Positions 7,853 through 16,300 of a stretch of 17,394 nt of DNA are shown here, in pieces. The position numbers and the translations under genes were made by a program. Position 1 is the stretch's first letter, and every line of letters starts with the position of its first letter. The notes beneath the pieces were generated by a model. The model did no database searches, was not told the DNA's origin, and saw only the letters and a program-made list of their open reading frames with translations. Origin of the DNA: Chitinophagaceae bacterium (GTDB lineage: Bacteria; Bacteroidota; Bacteroidia; Chitinophagales; Chitinophagaceae); contig CANHLV010000009.1 of the NCBI GenBank assembly GCA_947461495.1, positions 1-17,394 on the forward strand, given 5' to 3'.

Positions 7853-10012
7853 ATGAAAAAAATAATTTTATCATCCTTATTTTACTTTTTTGTTGCTTCA
7901 TTATTTGCACAAGAAATCAAAATCAATGTCACCAGCTATTCAACAGGTTTGCCGATTAGCGGAGCTTCCATTTCAAAAAATAAAAAATCATTTACCGCTA
8001 CTGATAGTTTGGGAATGGCCATGGTTTCCATTTTCGAAACAACTGAATTTGAAATTTCTGCAGTTGGATACGAGACTTATGTTTTGAAAGTTAATAAGTC
8101 AAATGCTACAAGTTTATATACAGCTAAAATGATTCCATCTGCATCTGAAATGGAAGATATAGTTATTGTAGCATCAACACGTTCCAATCAAAATATAGAA
8201 AACGCTCCCATCAAAATAGAAATTCTGGATGCTGAAGAAATGAAGGAAGAAAGTACAGTAAAACCTGCAACAGTATTGGGAATTATTGGTGATATAAGTG
8301 GTGTCCAGATTCAACAAATAAGTGCTGTATCAGGAAATTCAAATATAAGAATACAAGGGTTGGATGGAAGATATACACAGATTTTACGCGATGGGCTTCC
8401 ATTGTATGAAGGCTTCAGTGGTGGCTTCGGTCTGATGAGCATTCCACCACTAGATTTAAAACAAGTGGAATTGATAAAAGGTTCAGCTTCCACTTTATAT
8501 GGTGCCGGAGCTATTGGCGGACTAATAAATTTAATTTCAAAAAAACCAACATCTCAGCAGGTAGGAATTTTTACTATCAACCAAACCACATTAAAAGAAT
8601 CCAATATCAACGGTTTTCTCTCGAAGCGATATAAAAAATTTGGATATACATTCTATGCCGGCGTCACCAATCAATCTGCTGTTGATGTAAATGATGATGG
8701 ATTTTCTGATGTGTCGAGAACTTCTTCATTTGTTATTCATCCCAGATTGTTTTTTTATCCGGATAACAAAACCACGATTACAGCAGGTTTTACTTCCACT
8801 AATGAATCTCGATTGGGTGGAGATATGAAGGTTATACAAAACAATGCTGATTCGATTCATCAGTTTTTCGAAAAAAATAAAATTCTCAGAAATAGTGCTG
8901 AGTTCATTGCTGAAAGAAATCTCTCCGGCAAAAACAAATTTGTATTGAAAGGATCTGTAAGTGATTTCAAACGAGACATCACCACTCATGAATATAATTT
9001 CAATGCAGGTCAATTGGACTATTTTTCTGAAGCCTCCATTTTGATCAATCAAAAACAACACAATTGGGTAGGAGGAGTGAATTTCTTAGGCAGCCAGTTT
9101 AAAAAAATATCCGGAGACAGTTCATTCATCAACAAAGTGAGCAACAATACAGTTGGTGCATTTCTTCAGTACTCTTATAAATTTAAATCCAATACTACTA
9201 TTGAAATGGGTTTGCGTAATGATTACCACATGACCTATGGAAATTTTGTATTGCCAAGGGTTTCGTTCTTCCATCAACTGAATAAAAAATGGGGAACCAG
9301 AGCAGGATTTGGGGCAGGTTACAAAATTCCTGATGCATTAGCACCTCAGATTAATGATTATGCCATAATCAACATCTTGCCAATTGGAACTGCCGTAAAG
9401 CCTGAACGTTCTTATGGTTACAATGCAGAAGTAAACTACAAGGGCAAATGGGGAGAAGAAAATTCAATCTTTATCAATCATGCATTTTTTCTTACCCAGT
9501 TGAATACACCAGTAATTGCCACCGAACAATCCAATGGATCCGTTTCTTTTGCTAATGCCTCCAAACCTATTGTTACCAAGGGTTTTGATACCTATATAAA
9601 ATTGAAATTGGAAGAATGGGAATTGTATGCCGGTTATACTTACACCATTGCAGAAAGGAAATATTTGTCAGATAATCAGTTTATTCCATTAACACCTAAA
9701 TTTAGAATGTCGTATATGCTTACTCGTGAGTGGGAGGGGAAAGCAAGATTTTGTGTAGAGAGTTCTTTCAATGGCTATCAATACAGACAAGACTTCACGA
9801 AGACTCCATCTTATTTATTTTTAGCTTCCATGATTGATTATACCATTGCGAAACAATGTCATCTTATACTCAACTGCGAGAATATTTTAGACTATCGCCA
9901 AAGTAAAAAGGAAGCATTGTACACAGGATCAATCTCTAATCCACATTTCAATGCTTTATGGGCACCGATTGATGGGAGGGTGGTGAATTTGTGTTTGAGG
10001 TTGAGTTTGTAA
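7853..10012 (+). CDS. TonB-dependent outer-membrane receptor
   Basis: This 719-residue protein would import a ligand across the outer membrane using TonB-ExbBD energy. Residues 1-19 are a signal peptide (SLFA before QE). Residues about 21-95 form a carboxypeptidase-like regulatory domain, a beta-sandwich common in Bacteroidota receptors. The plug follows at about 105-235, with YTQILRDGLPLY (174-185) and VELIKGSASTLYGAGAIGG (205-223). The rest is a 22-strand-type barrel ending WAPIDGRVVNLCLRLSL, as in the CirA/FepA/BtuB-like group. It is not SusC-like: it is shorter and no SusD follows. The ligand cannot be read from the sequence; siderophores, cobalamin, metals or peptides are all possible. 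Its position behind cphB permits, but does not show, a link to nitrogen or peptide metabolism. Confidence 0.9.
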   Translation: MKKIILSSLFYFFVASLFAQEIKINVTSYSTGLPISGASISKNKKSFTATDSLGMAMVSIFETTEFEISAVGYETYVLKVNKSNATSLYTAKMIPSASEMEDIVIVASTRSNQNIENAPIKIEILDAEEMKEESTVKPATVLGIIGDISGVQIQQISAVSGNSNIRIQGLDGRYTQILRDGLPLYEGFSGGFGLMSIPPLDLKQVELIKGSASTLYGAGAIGGLINLISKKPTSQQVGIFTINQTTLKESNINGFLSKRYKKFGYTFYAGVTNQSAVDVNDDGFSDVSRTSSFVIHPRLFFYPDNKTTITAGFTSTNESRLGGDMKVIQNNADSIHQFFEKNKILRNSAEFIAERNLSGKNKFVLKGSVSDFKRDITTHEYNFNAGQLDYFSEASILINQKQHNWVGGVNFLGSQFKKISGDSSFINKVSNNTVGAFLQYSYKFKSNTTIEMGLRNDYHMTYGNFVLPRVSFFHQLNKKWGTRAGFGAGYKIPDALAPQINDYAIINILPIGTAVKPERSYGYNAEVNYKGKWGEENSIFINHAFFLTQLNTPVIATEQSNGSVSFANASKPIVTKGFDTYIKLKLEEWELYAGYTYTIAERKYLSDNQFIPLTPKFRMSYMLTREWEGKARFCVESSFNGYQYRQDFTKTPSYLFLASMIDYTIAKQCHLILNCENILDYRQSKKEALYTGSISNPHFNALWAPIDGRVVNLCLRLSL

Positions 10013-10017
10013 ACCGA

Positions 10018-10046
10018 GCCCCCTCAATCCCCCGAAAGGGGAAGTT
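10018..10046 (+). repeat. Left GC-rich arm with CCCC-GAAA-GGGG hairpin
   Basis: The arm reads GCCCCCTCAATCCCCC, then GAAAGGGG and AAGTT, starting 6 bases after the receptor stop. CCCC (10030-10033) can pair with GGGG (10038-10041) around GAAA. It matches the reverse complement of 10661-10689 with only about three differences. It may act as a 3'-end hairpin or terminator for the receptor transcript. Confidence 0.75.
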
Positions 10047-10090
10047 TCAATTTCGGAAATAAAAAAAATCTCCGTTTATATTGTAACTTT

Positions 10091-10159
10091 TTCTTTGACT
10101 CATTGCGCCTTTGCGATCCTTGCGTGAAACAATTCGTGAATTCGTGGCTAATCCTCACC
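10091..10159 (+). repeat. Repeat P1
   Basis: This is the shortened first copy of the P module. It shares the TTGCGATCC, TTGCGTGAAA and AATTCGTGAATTCGTGGCTA segments with P2 and P3 and ends TCCTCACC like P2. It lacks the 5' part (TTCGTGGTTATATAAAATC and the TTTGTG-rich stretch). Confidence 0.75.
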
Positions 10160-10230
10160 AAACGTTCCTATGGAACGAAAAATACAAAAACAACATTTCG
10201 GGCTAAAGACGACATGTTCCGATGGAACAT
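10160..10230 (+). repeat. Repeat Q1 with two palindromes
   Basis: This 71-base unit starts AAACGTTCCTATGGAACG and ends ATGTTCCGATGGAACAT. The end palindromes form hairpins (GTTCC-TAT-GGAAC and ATGTTCC-GAT-GGAACAT), with CATTTCGGGCTAAAGACGAC between them. It differs from Q2 at only two positions. Confidence 0.85.
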
Positions 10231-10255
10231 AGAAAATTACATGAGAAATAATTAG

Positions 10256-10382
10256 TGAATTCGTGGTTATATAAAATCAACCTTCGTGAATCTTTGTGCC
10301 TTCGTGCCTTTGTGGCAAAAAACCTTGCGTCCTTGCGATCCGTGCGTGAAATTAATTCGTGAATTCGTGGCTAATCCTCACC
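10256..10382 (+). repeat. Repeat P2
   Basis: This is a full P module of 127 bases. It contains TTCGTGGTTATATAAAATC, a degenerate run of 8-9 base units built on TTCGTG/TTTGTG/TTGCGT, and the AATTCGTGAATTCGTGGCTA tail. It is joined directly to Q2. Confidence 0.8.
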
Positions 10383-10453
10383 AAACGTTCCTATGGAACG
10401 AAAAATACAAAAACAACATTTCGGGCTAAAGACGAGATGTTCCTATGGAACAT
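10383..10453 (+). repeat. Repeat Q2 with two palindromes
   Basis: This is a 71-base copy of Q1, 223 bases downstream. The two changes from Q1 are C to G just before the second palindrome and G to T in its loop (GAT becomes TAT), so both hairpin stems are intact. Confidence 0.85.
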
Positions 10454-10516
10454 TATTTGAAATTCGTGAACTCGTAGTTTCAAAATTCAAAATTTAAAAG
10501 TCAAAATAATAATTCT

Positions 10517-10645
10517 TGAATTCGTGGTTATATAAAATCAACCTTCGTGACTCTTTGTGCCTTCGTGACTTTGTGGCAAAAACTTTGCGTCCTTGCTCCC
10601 TTGCGGTCCTTGCGTGAAACAAATTCGTGAATTCGTGGCTAACCC
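10517..10645 (+). repeat. Repeat P3
   Basis: This is a third P module of 129 bases. It matches P2 through the TATATAAAATC and TTTGTG parts, has one extra TTGC-type unit (CTCCCTTGCGG), and ends with the same GTGAATTCGTGGCTAA tail. No Q unit follows; the right GC-rich arm comes 15 bases later. Confidence 0.8.
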
Positions 10646-10660
10646 AAACAAAACATGATC

Positions 10661-10689
10661 AACTTCCCCCTTGGGGGATTGAGGGGGCC
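10661..10689 (-). repeat. Right GC-rich arm, inverted copy
   Basis: On the minus strand it reads GGCCCCCTCAATCCCCC, then AAGGGGG and AAGTT, starting 3 bases after the tyrS stop. CCCCC/GGGGG can pair. It is the inverted partner of 10018-10046 and stands in the same position relative to tyrS as the left arm does to the receptor gene. Confidence 0.75.
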
Positions 10690-10692
10690 GCC

Positions 10693-11970
10693 TTATATCG
10701 AAACCAAATAATAATTTTTCTTCCCTACCTGCACCAAAATAAACTTATCATGCAACAAATGTTTTTTCTCCACCATCATTTGCAAATCTGTAATTTTCTC
10801 CCTGTTGATGCTCACACCGCCGTTCTGCAACATTTTACGTGCTGCACCTTTACTTTCAAAAACAGTATTTTCTGTTAAGAAGCTTAGAATGTCAATGCCA
10901 GCATTAATTTTATCAGCTGCATAATCAGTTCTTACTATGCCTTCAATTGATTCTAGATCTTCAACACTCAACGCATCAATGGGAGCTTTTGTGTTTGAGA
11001 ATAATTTCTGTGTGGTTTCTACTGCTTTATCAAACTCTGATTGTCCATGAACAAAAATCGTCAGCTCTTCCGCGAGTTTTTTCTGTAAAATCCTATCTGC
11101 CGGATTGCTTTCATGTGCTGTAATTAATGCATTGATTTCATCTTGTGGTAAGAATGTAAATATTTTAATCCAAGCAGCCGCATCAGCATCAGAAGCGTTT
11201 AACCAGAACTGATAGAATTGATAAGGAGTCGTTTTATTAGCATCCAACCAGATATTTCCTTTTTCTGTTTTACCGAATTTACCTCCGTCGGCTTTTTTAA
11301 TCAACGGACAAGTAAATGCAAATGCTTCACCGCCTATTTTTCTTCTAATTAATTCTGTACCGGTAACGATATTGCCCCACTGATCACTGCCACCCATTTG
11401 CAATTTGCAATTCTTGTTTTTAAACAACCAGTAGAAATCATATCCTTGCACCAGCTGATAAGTGAATTCTGTAAATGACATCCCATTATCGCCTTCCAAT
11501 CGTTTCTTCACACTGTCTTTCGCCATCATATAATTCACTGTGATGTGCTTTCCGGCATCTCTGATAAATTCTAAAAAACTAATGCCTTTAAACCAATCGT
11601 AATTATTAACTAGTTCGGCAGCATTAGGTATTGAAGCATCAAAATTTAAAAACTGCATCAATTGATTTCTGACGCCGATTACATTTTTATTTAAATCCTC
11701 TTCACTCAACATATTTCTCTCTTCGCTTTTCCCGCTCGGGTCGCCAACCATACCTGTTGCGCCACCAACTAAAGCGATTGGTTTGTGACCAGCTTTTTGC
11801 AAATGAACCAACAATAAGATAGGCACCAAACTTCCAATATGCAGACTATCAGCAGTAGGGTCGAAGCCCACATAAGCCGAGGTCATTTCTTTATTGAGTT
11901 GTTCTTCTGTTCCGGGCATAATATCCTGTATCATCCCTCTCCACTGCAATTCCTTGATAAGTTGGTTCAT
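10693..11970 (-). CDS. tyrS: Tyrosine--tRNA ligase
   Basis: This class I aminoacyl-tRNA synthetase charges tRNA-Tyr in the cytoplasm. From the ATG at 11970 it has 425 residues, the usual bacterial TyrS length. The tyrosine pocket motif YVGFDPTADS starts at residue 33, the HIGH motif is H44-I-G-S, and the KMSKS loop appears as KFGKT at 231-235, the TyrS form seen in E. coli. A C-terminal S4 RNA-binding domain (about 360-420) has the SKGAARKMLQNGGVSIN pattern. The reading frame is open for 14 more codons upstream to an ATG at 12012, but the family begins at MNQLIKELQWRG, so the shorter form is chosen. No T-box leader and no consensus promoter were found upstream. It faces the receptor gene across the repeat block and is divergent from porV2. 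Confidence 0.95.
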   Translation of the reverse strand: MNQLIKELQWRGMIQDIMPGTEEQLNKEMTSAYVGFDPTADSLHIGSLVPILLLVHLQKAGHKPIALVGGATGMVGDPSGKSEERNMLSEEDLNKNVIGVRNQLMQFLNFDASIPNAAELVNNYDWFKGISFLEFIRDAGKHITVNYMMAKDSVKKRLEGDNGMSFTEFTYQLVQGYDFYWLFKNKNCKLQMGGSDQWGNIVTGTELIRRKIGGEAFAFTCPLIKKADGGKFGKTEKGNIWLDANKTTPYQFYQFWLNASDADAAAWIKIFTFLPQDEINALITAHESNPADRILQKKLAEELTIFVHGQSEFDKAVETTQKLFSNTKAPIDALSVEDLESIEGIVRTDYAADKINAGIDILSFLTENTVFESKGAARKMLQNGGVSINREKITDLQMMVEKKHLLHDKFILVQVGKKNYYLVSI

Positions 11971-12048
11971 AACTATAAACGGGTTCTTTTTTGATTTTGC
12001 AAAAATGAGCAAAAATTATCAGAATGTATTTTATTATTCAGTAAAAAA

Positions 12049-12065
12049 TCAGCTGCAGCAGTTGA
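12049..12065. promoter_or_regulatory. Operator-like dyad between tyrS and porV2
   Basis: TCAGCTGC-A-GCAGTTGA is a 17-base dyad with 7 of 8 arm positions symmetric, GC-rich inside AT-rich DNA. It lies 30 bases before the porV2 -33 element and 79 bases before the tyrS ATG. A transcription-factor site is possible; alternative hairpins with the following CAGTT-GAAAA-AACTG also exist. Confidence 0.35.
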
Positions 12066-12094
12066 AAAAACTGATTTATTGACGCCTTTTTATG

Positions 12095-12124
12095 TTGCAA
12101 AAAGATTTTATAGTCGTAAATTTG
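12095..12124 (+). promoter_or_regulatory. Promoter of porV2-porU2
   Basis: TTG (12095-12097) is followed after exactly 19 bases by TAAATTTG (12117-12124), a full match to the Bacteroidota consensus. The start of transcription would be near 12131, ahead of the ATG at 12148. This rules out an upstream in-frame TTG at 12079 as the translation start. Confidence 0.7.
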
Positions 12125-12147
12125 AAATCATCCAACGTAATCCCACA

Positions 12148-13314
12148 ATGATAACATACAATTCGCGTTCGATTAAAATCTTTCATAAGAATTACTTGAC
12201 TAAATGCTACAGGCTTTCAGTTGTTTTATTCGTTATTTCATTAAGCACATTTCCATACTTTTCAAAGGCTCAATTCAGAACCTATTCCAATGAATTTTTA
12301 AATATTGGCGCAGGTGCCAGAGGCCTCGCCATGGGAAATGCACAAATCGCTTCTGTTGATGATGCAACTTCCGGTTACTGGAATCCTGCAGGATTAACAG
12401 GAGTAAAAGATCATCCCAATCTGTCACTTATGCATGCCGATTATTTCGCCGGCATTGCCAAATATGATTATGCAGCTCTGGCGGTTCCTGCCAAGGATAA
12501 TAAAAGTACTATCGGTTTTTCTTTACTGAGATTTGCAGTGGATGACATTCCCAACACCCTTTTTCTTGTAGAACCAGACGGAAGTTTAAATTATAATAAC
12601 ATCCAATCTTTCTCCTCTGCTGATTATGCATTTTTGTTCTCTTATGCTCAGGAATTAAAAAAGACAAATGATTATACTTTGAATATCGGTGGTAATGCAA
12701 AAGTTATATATCGAAAAGTTGGTTCATTTGCCAATGCCTGGGGTTTTGGTGTGGATCTTGGCGTAAATATGATTGGAAAAAAATGGAGACTGGCTGCTGT
12801 AGCCCGTGATTTAACATCAACTTTCAATGCCTGGTCTTTTCATTTTACTGAAAGAGAAAAGCAGGTACTATATCTGACCAATAACGACATTCCATTAAAA
12901 TCAACTGAACTTACTTCACCTCGTTTAGTTATTGGCGGAAATTATAAATTCGACATCAATAAATCTGTGAAATTAGCTGCAGAAGCCAATTTAGATCTAA
13001 CTTTTGATGGCAAACGAAATACCATCATTAGCTCAAAATTGATGAGCGTTGATCCTCATCTCGGCGTGGAGGCAGAAATTAAAAAAGTATTTTTTGTAAG
13101 AGCAGGTATCACCAATTTTCAAAAAGCATTGGCTGATGCAGACACGTTGAATCAGAAAAAAGTATGGATTTACCAGCCTTCACTTGGTGCAGGATTTAAA
13201 ATAAAAAATGTTACTATTGATTATGCTTTTACCAATCTTGCCAATCAATCTAGTCCATTATATACTCACGTATTCTCATTGAAATTCAATCTGATTAAAA
13301 AGAATGAAAATTAA
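12148..13314 (+). CDS. porV2: PorV/PorQ-family outer-membrane protein (PorV2-like)
   Basis: This is a predicted FadL-like outer-membrane barrel of 388 residues from the family of PorV, the type IX secretion component that hands substrates to the sortase PorU. A signal peptide with a long basic n-region (residues 1-22) and a hydrophobic core ends SKA before Q42. The mature N terminus carries the family signature NEFLNIGAGARGLAMGNA (47-64), then SVDDATSGYWNPAGL (69-83). Repeated amphipathic strands follow. The next gene, only 16 bases downstream, is a PorU-like C25 peptidase, which matches the PorV2-PorU2 pairing annotated in related bacteria rather than the main PorU-PorV locus. The start is the first ATG after a consensus promoter. 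PorQ-like or generic family membership is the alternative; the assignment is by eye. Confidence 0.8.
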   Translation: MITYNSRSIKIFHKNYLTKCYRLSVVLFVISLSTFPYFSKAQFRTYSNEFLNIGAGARGLAMGNAQIASVDDATSGYWNPAGLTGVKDHPNLSLMHADYFAGIAKYDYAALAVPAKDNKSTIGFSLLRFAVDDIPNTLFLVEPDGSLNYNNIQSFSSADYAFLFSYAQELKKTNDYTLNIGGNAKVIYRKVGSFANAWGFGVDLGVNMIGKKWRLAAVARDLTSTFNAWSFHFTEREKQVLYLTNNDIPLKSTELTSPRLVIGGNYKFDINKSVKLAAEANLDLTFDGKRNTIISSKLMSVDPHLGVEAEIKKVFFVRAGITNFQKALADADTLNQKKVWIYQPSLGAGFKIKNVTIDYAFTNLANQSSPLYTHVFSLKFNLIKKNEN

Positions 13315-13330
13315 CATTAACAGATTAATT

Positions 13331-16300
13331 ATGTGTAAAAAAATTATTTTCTTTTTCATGTTGCTTGCTGTTGCAAAACTCAATGCGCAGCTGAACAATA
13401 GCTGGATTGATTATAACAAAACTTATTACAAATTCAGAATTGCCAAAGATACATTGTGCAGAATCCCCCAATCTACGCTTGCAGCTGCAGGTTTGAACAA
13501 CATCAATGCCAATGATTTTCAATTGTGGAGAAATGGCGTTGAAGTTCGAATATTCACTTCAGTTAGTAATGCAATTTTGGGATCATCTGATTTTATTGAA
13601 TTTTGGGGTGAGATGAATGATGGCAAGGCTGACAATGAATTGTATCGCAATTCCGATTTTCAATTGGCAGATAGATACAGTTTGGAAACTGATACCGTGG
13701 CTTATTTTTTAACGGTAAATTCGGGTGTTGCCAATTTGCGATATGAATTCGTTCCCAATACAGCACCTAGTAATGCAACTCCGGATGCCTATTTCATGAG
13801 AGATGTCGACTTTTATTACAAAGATCAAATCAACAGAGGTGAAGCCAAGCCTGTAGGTGAATACGTATATTCTTCTGCTTATGATCCAGGAGAAGGTTGG
13901 TCGAGTGTAGTAACAGCCCCATGTTGTGATTTGGCTAAAGAATTTTTTGATTTGAATGTGTATATGGCTGGTCCGGCTAATGGACTTTCAGTAAGAGTGA
14001 ATGCAGTAGGAGCCGCACCCAATACCAGAAATCTAAAGATCAAACTCAATCAAAATGAAATCACAGCCGCTCCTTATGGTAACCCAGTGAGTATGGATTA
14101 TTTCAGTTATCAGAAGTTGAATCTTCAAAACTTACCAATTTCTTTATTGCAACAAAACACAAGCTATCTGCCTGTTTTTGTGAACAGCACTTCTACAAAT
14201 ATTTACGACAGAATTGTGGTTGCTAGCATTGGACTTACTTATCCTTCAACTTTCAATTTTACCAATGCCAGATATTTTTCTTTTAAATTGGAACCTTCTG
14301 CTACGGGAAATTATCTGGTTATCGACAATTTTAATTATGGCACAACAGCTCCAGTTTTATATGATATCACCAATGGTATACGTTATCTCGGTGAAATCAA
14401 TTCTACTCCGGGCAAAGTGAAATTTGTATTATCTGCGTCTACGCAAACCCGAAAGTTTATCCTGATGAATCAGGAGAATCCTCATAACATTAATTCATTC
14501 ACGCAACGAAATTTTGTAAATCTTACCAATACAGATAATCAGGGGAATTATTTGATTGTCAGCCATTCAAATTTATACAATGATGGCAGTGGCAATAATT
14601 ATGTAGAGGCCTACAGAAATTATCGTAATTCAATTTCAGGTGGTGGCTTTAATGCAAAAATTTATGACATCAATGAACTTACTGATCAGTTCGGTTTTGG
14701 TATCAAACATCATCCCGCTGCGGTTAGGGATTTTATTCGTTTTGCTTCAACACAATTTTTTCAAGCACCCAATTATCTATTCATCATTGGAAGAGGTGTT
14801 AATTATATTGATCAAAGATTTAACGAATCTGACCCAATCAGTGAAAAATTAAATTTGGTAACTACTTTTGGTTGGCCTGCTTCTGATGTTTTATTGGCTT
14901 CATTACCCGGATTGGCAGTACCATTAATACCTATCGGCAGATTAGGCGCCGTAAATGGGGAAGAAGTAAATGATTACCTGCAAAAAGTGATTGAATATGA
15001 GAATGCACAAAACATTCCAGGAGCTACTATTGATAGTAAAGGCTGGATGAAAAATATTATTCATGTTGCCGGTGGCAAGGATAGTCTGGAAAATAATACA
15101 TTCAAAAACTACATGAATGGGTACAAGCAAATAGCTGAGGATACTTTGTTTGGGGCTCATGTGGAAACCTTTTCCAAAACTTCAACCGGAGCCATACAAC
15201 AAGCCAGCAGTCAGCGAATCGAAGATTTGTTCAATGAGGGACTAGGATTTGTAGGATATTTCGGACACTCATCCGCAAACACATTTGAGTTCAATCTCAG
15301 TAATCCTGAAATATATCAGAATGCCGGAAAATACCCATTCTTTAATGTCAGCGGCTGCAGTGCAGGTAATTATTACATTTTTGATCCGCTTCGTTTATCC
15401 GGCAATTTGACATTGTCTGAAAAATATGTATTGGCTCCACAAAGAGGAAGTATTGGATTCTTGGCTGATACCCATTTTGGCATCCCACCTTTTTTAAATT
15501 TCTACAACACAGCATTGTACACTCGTTTCAGCAAAACAATGTACGGCAATACTGTTGGCAATCAAATCAAGTCGCTTTCTGCAGAGTTAGGTGGCAATAA
15601 TCCTTCTCTTGACTTTTTCACGCGTATACATGTTGAAGAAATTAATTTACATGCCGACCCTGCGATTAAAATCAATTCTTTTCCTAAACCAGATTTTGTG
15701 ATTGAAGAACCATTGGTGAAAATCAGTCCAAACATTATTTCAGTTGCAGATAATAGTTTCAGCTTGAAAATAAAAATGCAGAATATTGGCAAAGCGGTTG
15801 GAGATTCTATATCGGTTACGATTAAACGCAAATTGCCTAATGATACCATCAGAATTTTATATAGTCAGTTAATACCTGCTATAAAAAGTCTTGATTCCAT
15901 TGAGCTAACAGTTCCTATCATCCCCACAACCGATAAAGGGTTGAATCGCATCACAGTTATTTTGGATGCAACTGATAGAATAGAGGAACAATTTGAATCC
16001 AATAATACCATCAGCAAGGATTTTTACATTTTTGAAGATGAATTAAGACCGGCATATCCGAATAATTTTTCAATCGTAAATCGACAAAACATAACTTTTG
16101 TAGCCAATACCGCTAATCCATTAAGCGGCAACAGAGATTACGTTATGGAAATAGATACAACGGAATTGTTCAATTCGCCATTTAAAAAAATATATAACAA
16201 ATCAGGGCTAGGAGGTATTGTGGAATTTGTTCCCAGTAATCTTTCATTTACTGATAGCACTGTTTATTATTGGCGTGTAGCGATGGTGCCTAGAAATGGA

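Larger units (their letters stand above)
10013..10692. repeat. Composite repeat block filling an intergenic gap
   Basis: This gene-free stretch of about 680 bases lies between the convergent receptor and tyrS genes. Its order is left GC-rich arm, P1, Q1, P2, Q2, P3, right GC-rich arm in inverted orientation. All P and Q copies point the same way. P1-Q1 and P2-Q2 are offset by exactly 223 bases; P2 and P3 are offset by 261. No open reading frame of its own, transposase or tRNA is visible. The block abuts both stop codons, so it replaces any normal spacer. It could be a non-autonomous mobile element, a stack of REP-like elements or a structured RNA locus; the sequence alone does not decide. Confidence 0.8.

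Noticed and set aside
10091..10645. P and Q repeats as a CRISPR array
   Set aside because: The units are long and of two alternating kinds, spacers are not unique (Q is itself repeated), and no cas gene is present.
10013..10692. Insertion sequence or retron
   Set aside because: No transposase or reverse transcriptase frame is present and no clear target-site duplication could be identified.
10627..10878. Possible small coding region on the + strand at the tyrS end
   Set aside because: It overlaps the end of tyrS antisense and the repeat block, has low-complexity His/Leu-rich content and no promoter; it is a shadow of tyrS.
11971..12012. Longer tyrS start at 12012
   Set aside because: The extra 14 residues are not like the TyrS N terminus; the ATG at 11970 gives the usual start and length.
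14942..15849. Minus-strand open frames of 72 and 95 codons inside the C25 peptidase gene
   Set aside because: They are antisense to the catalytic-domain coding sequence, which stays open throughout; no independent support.
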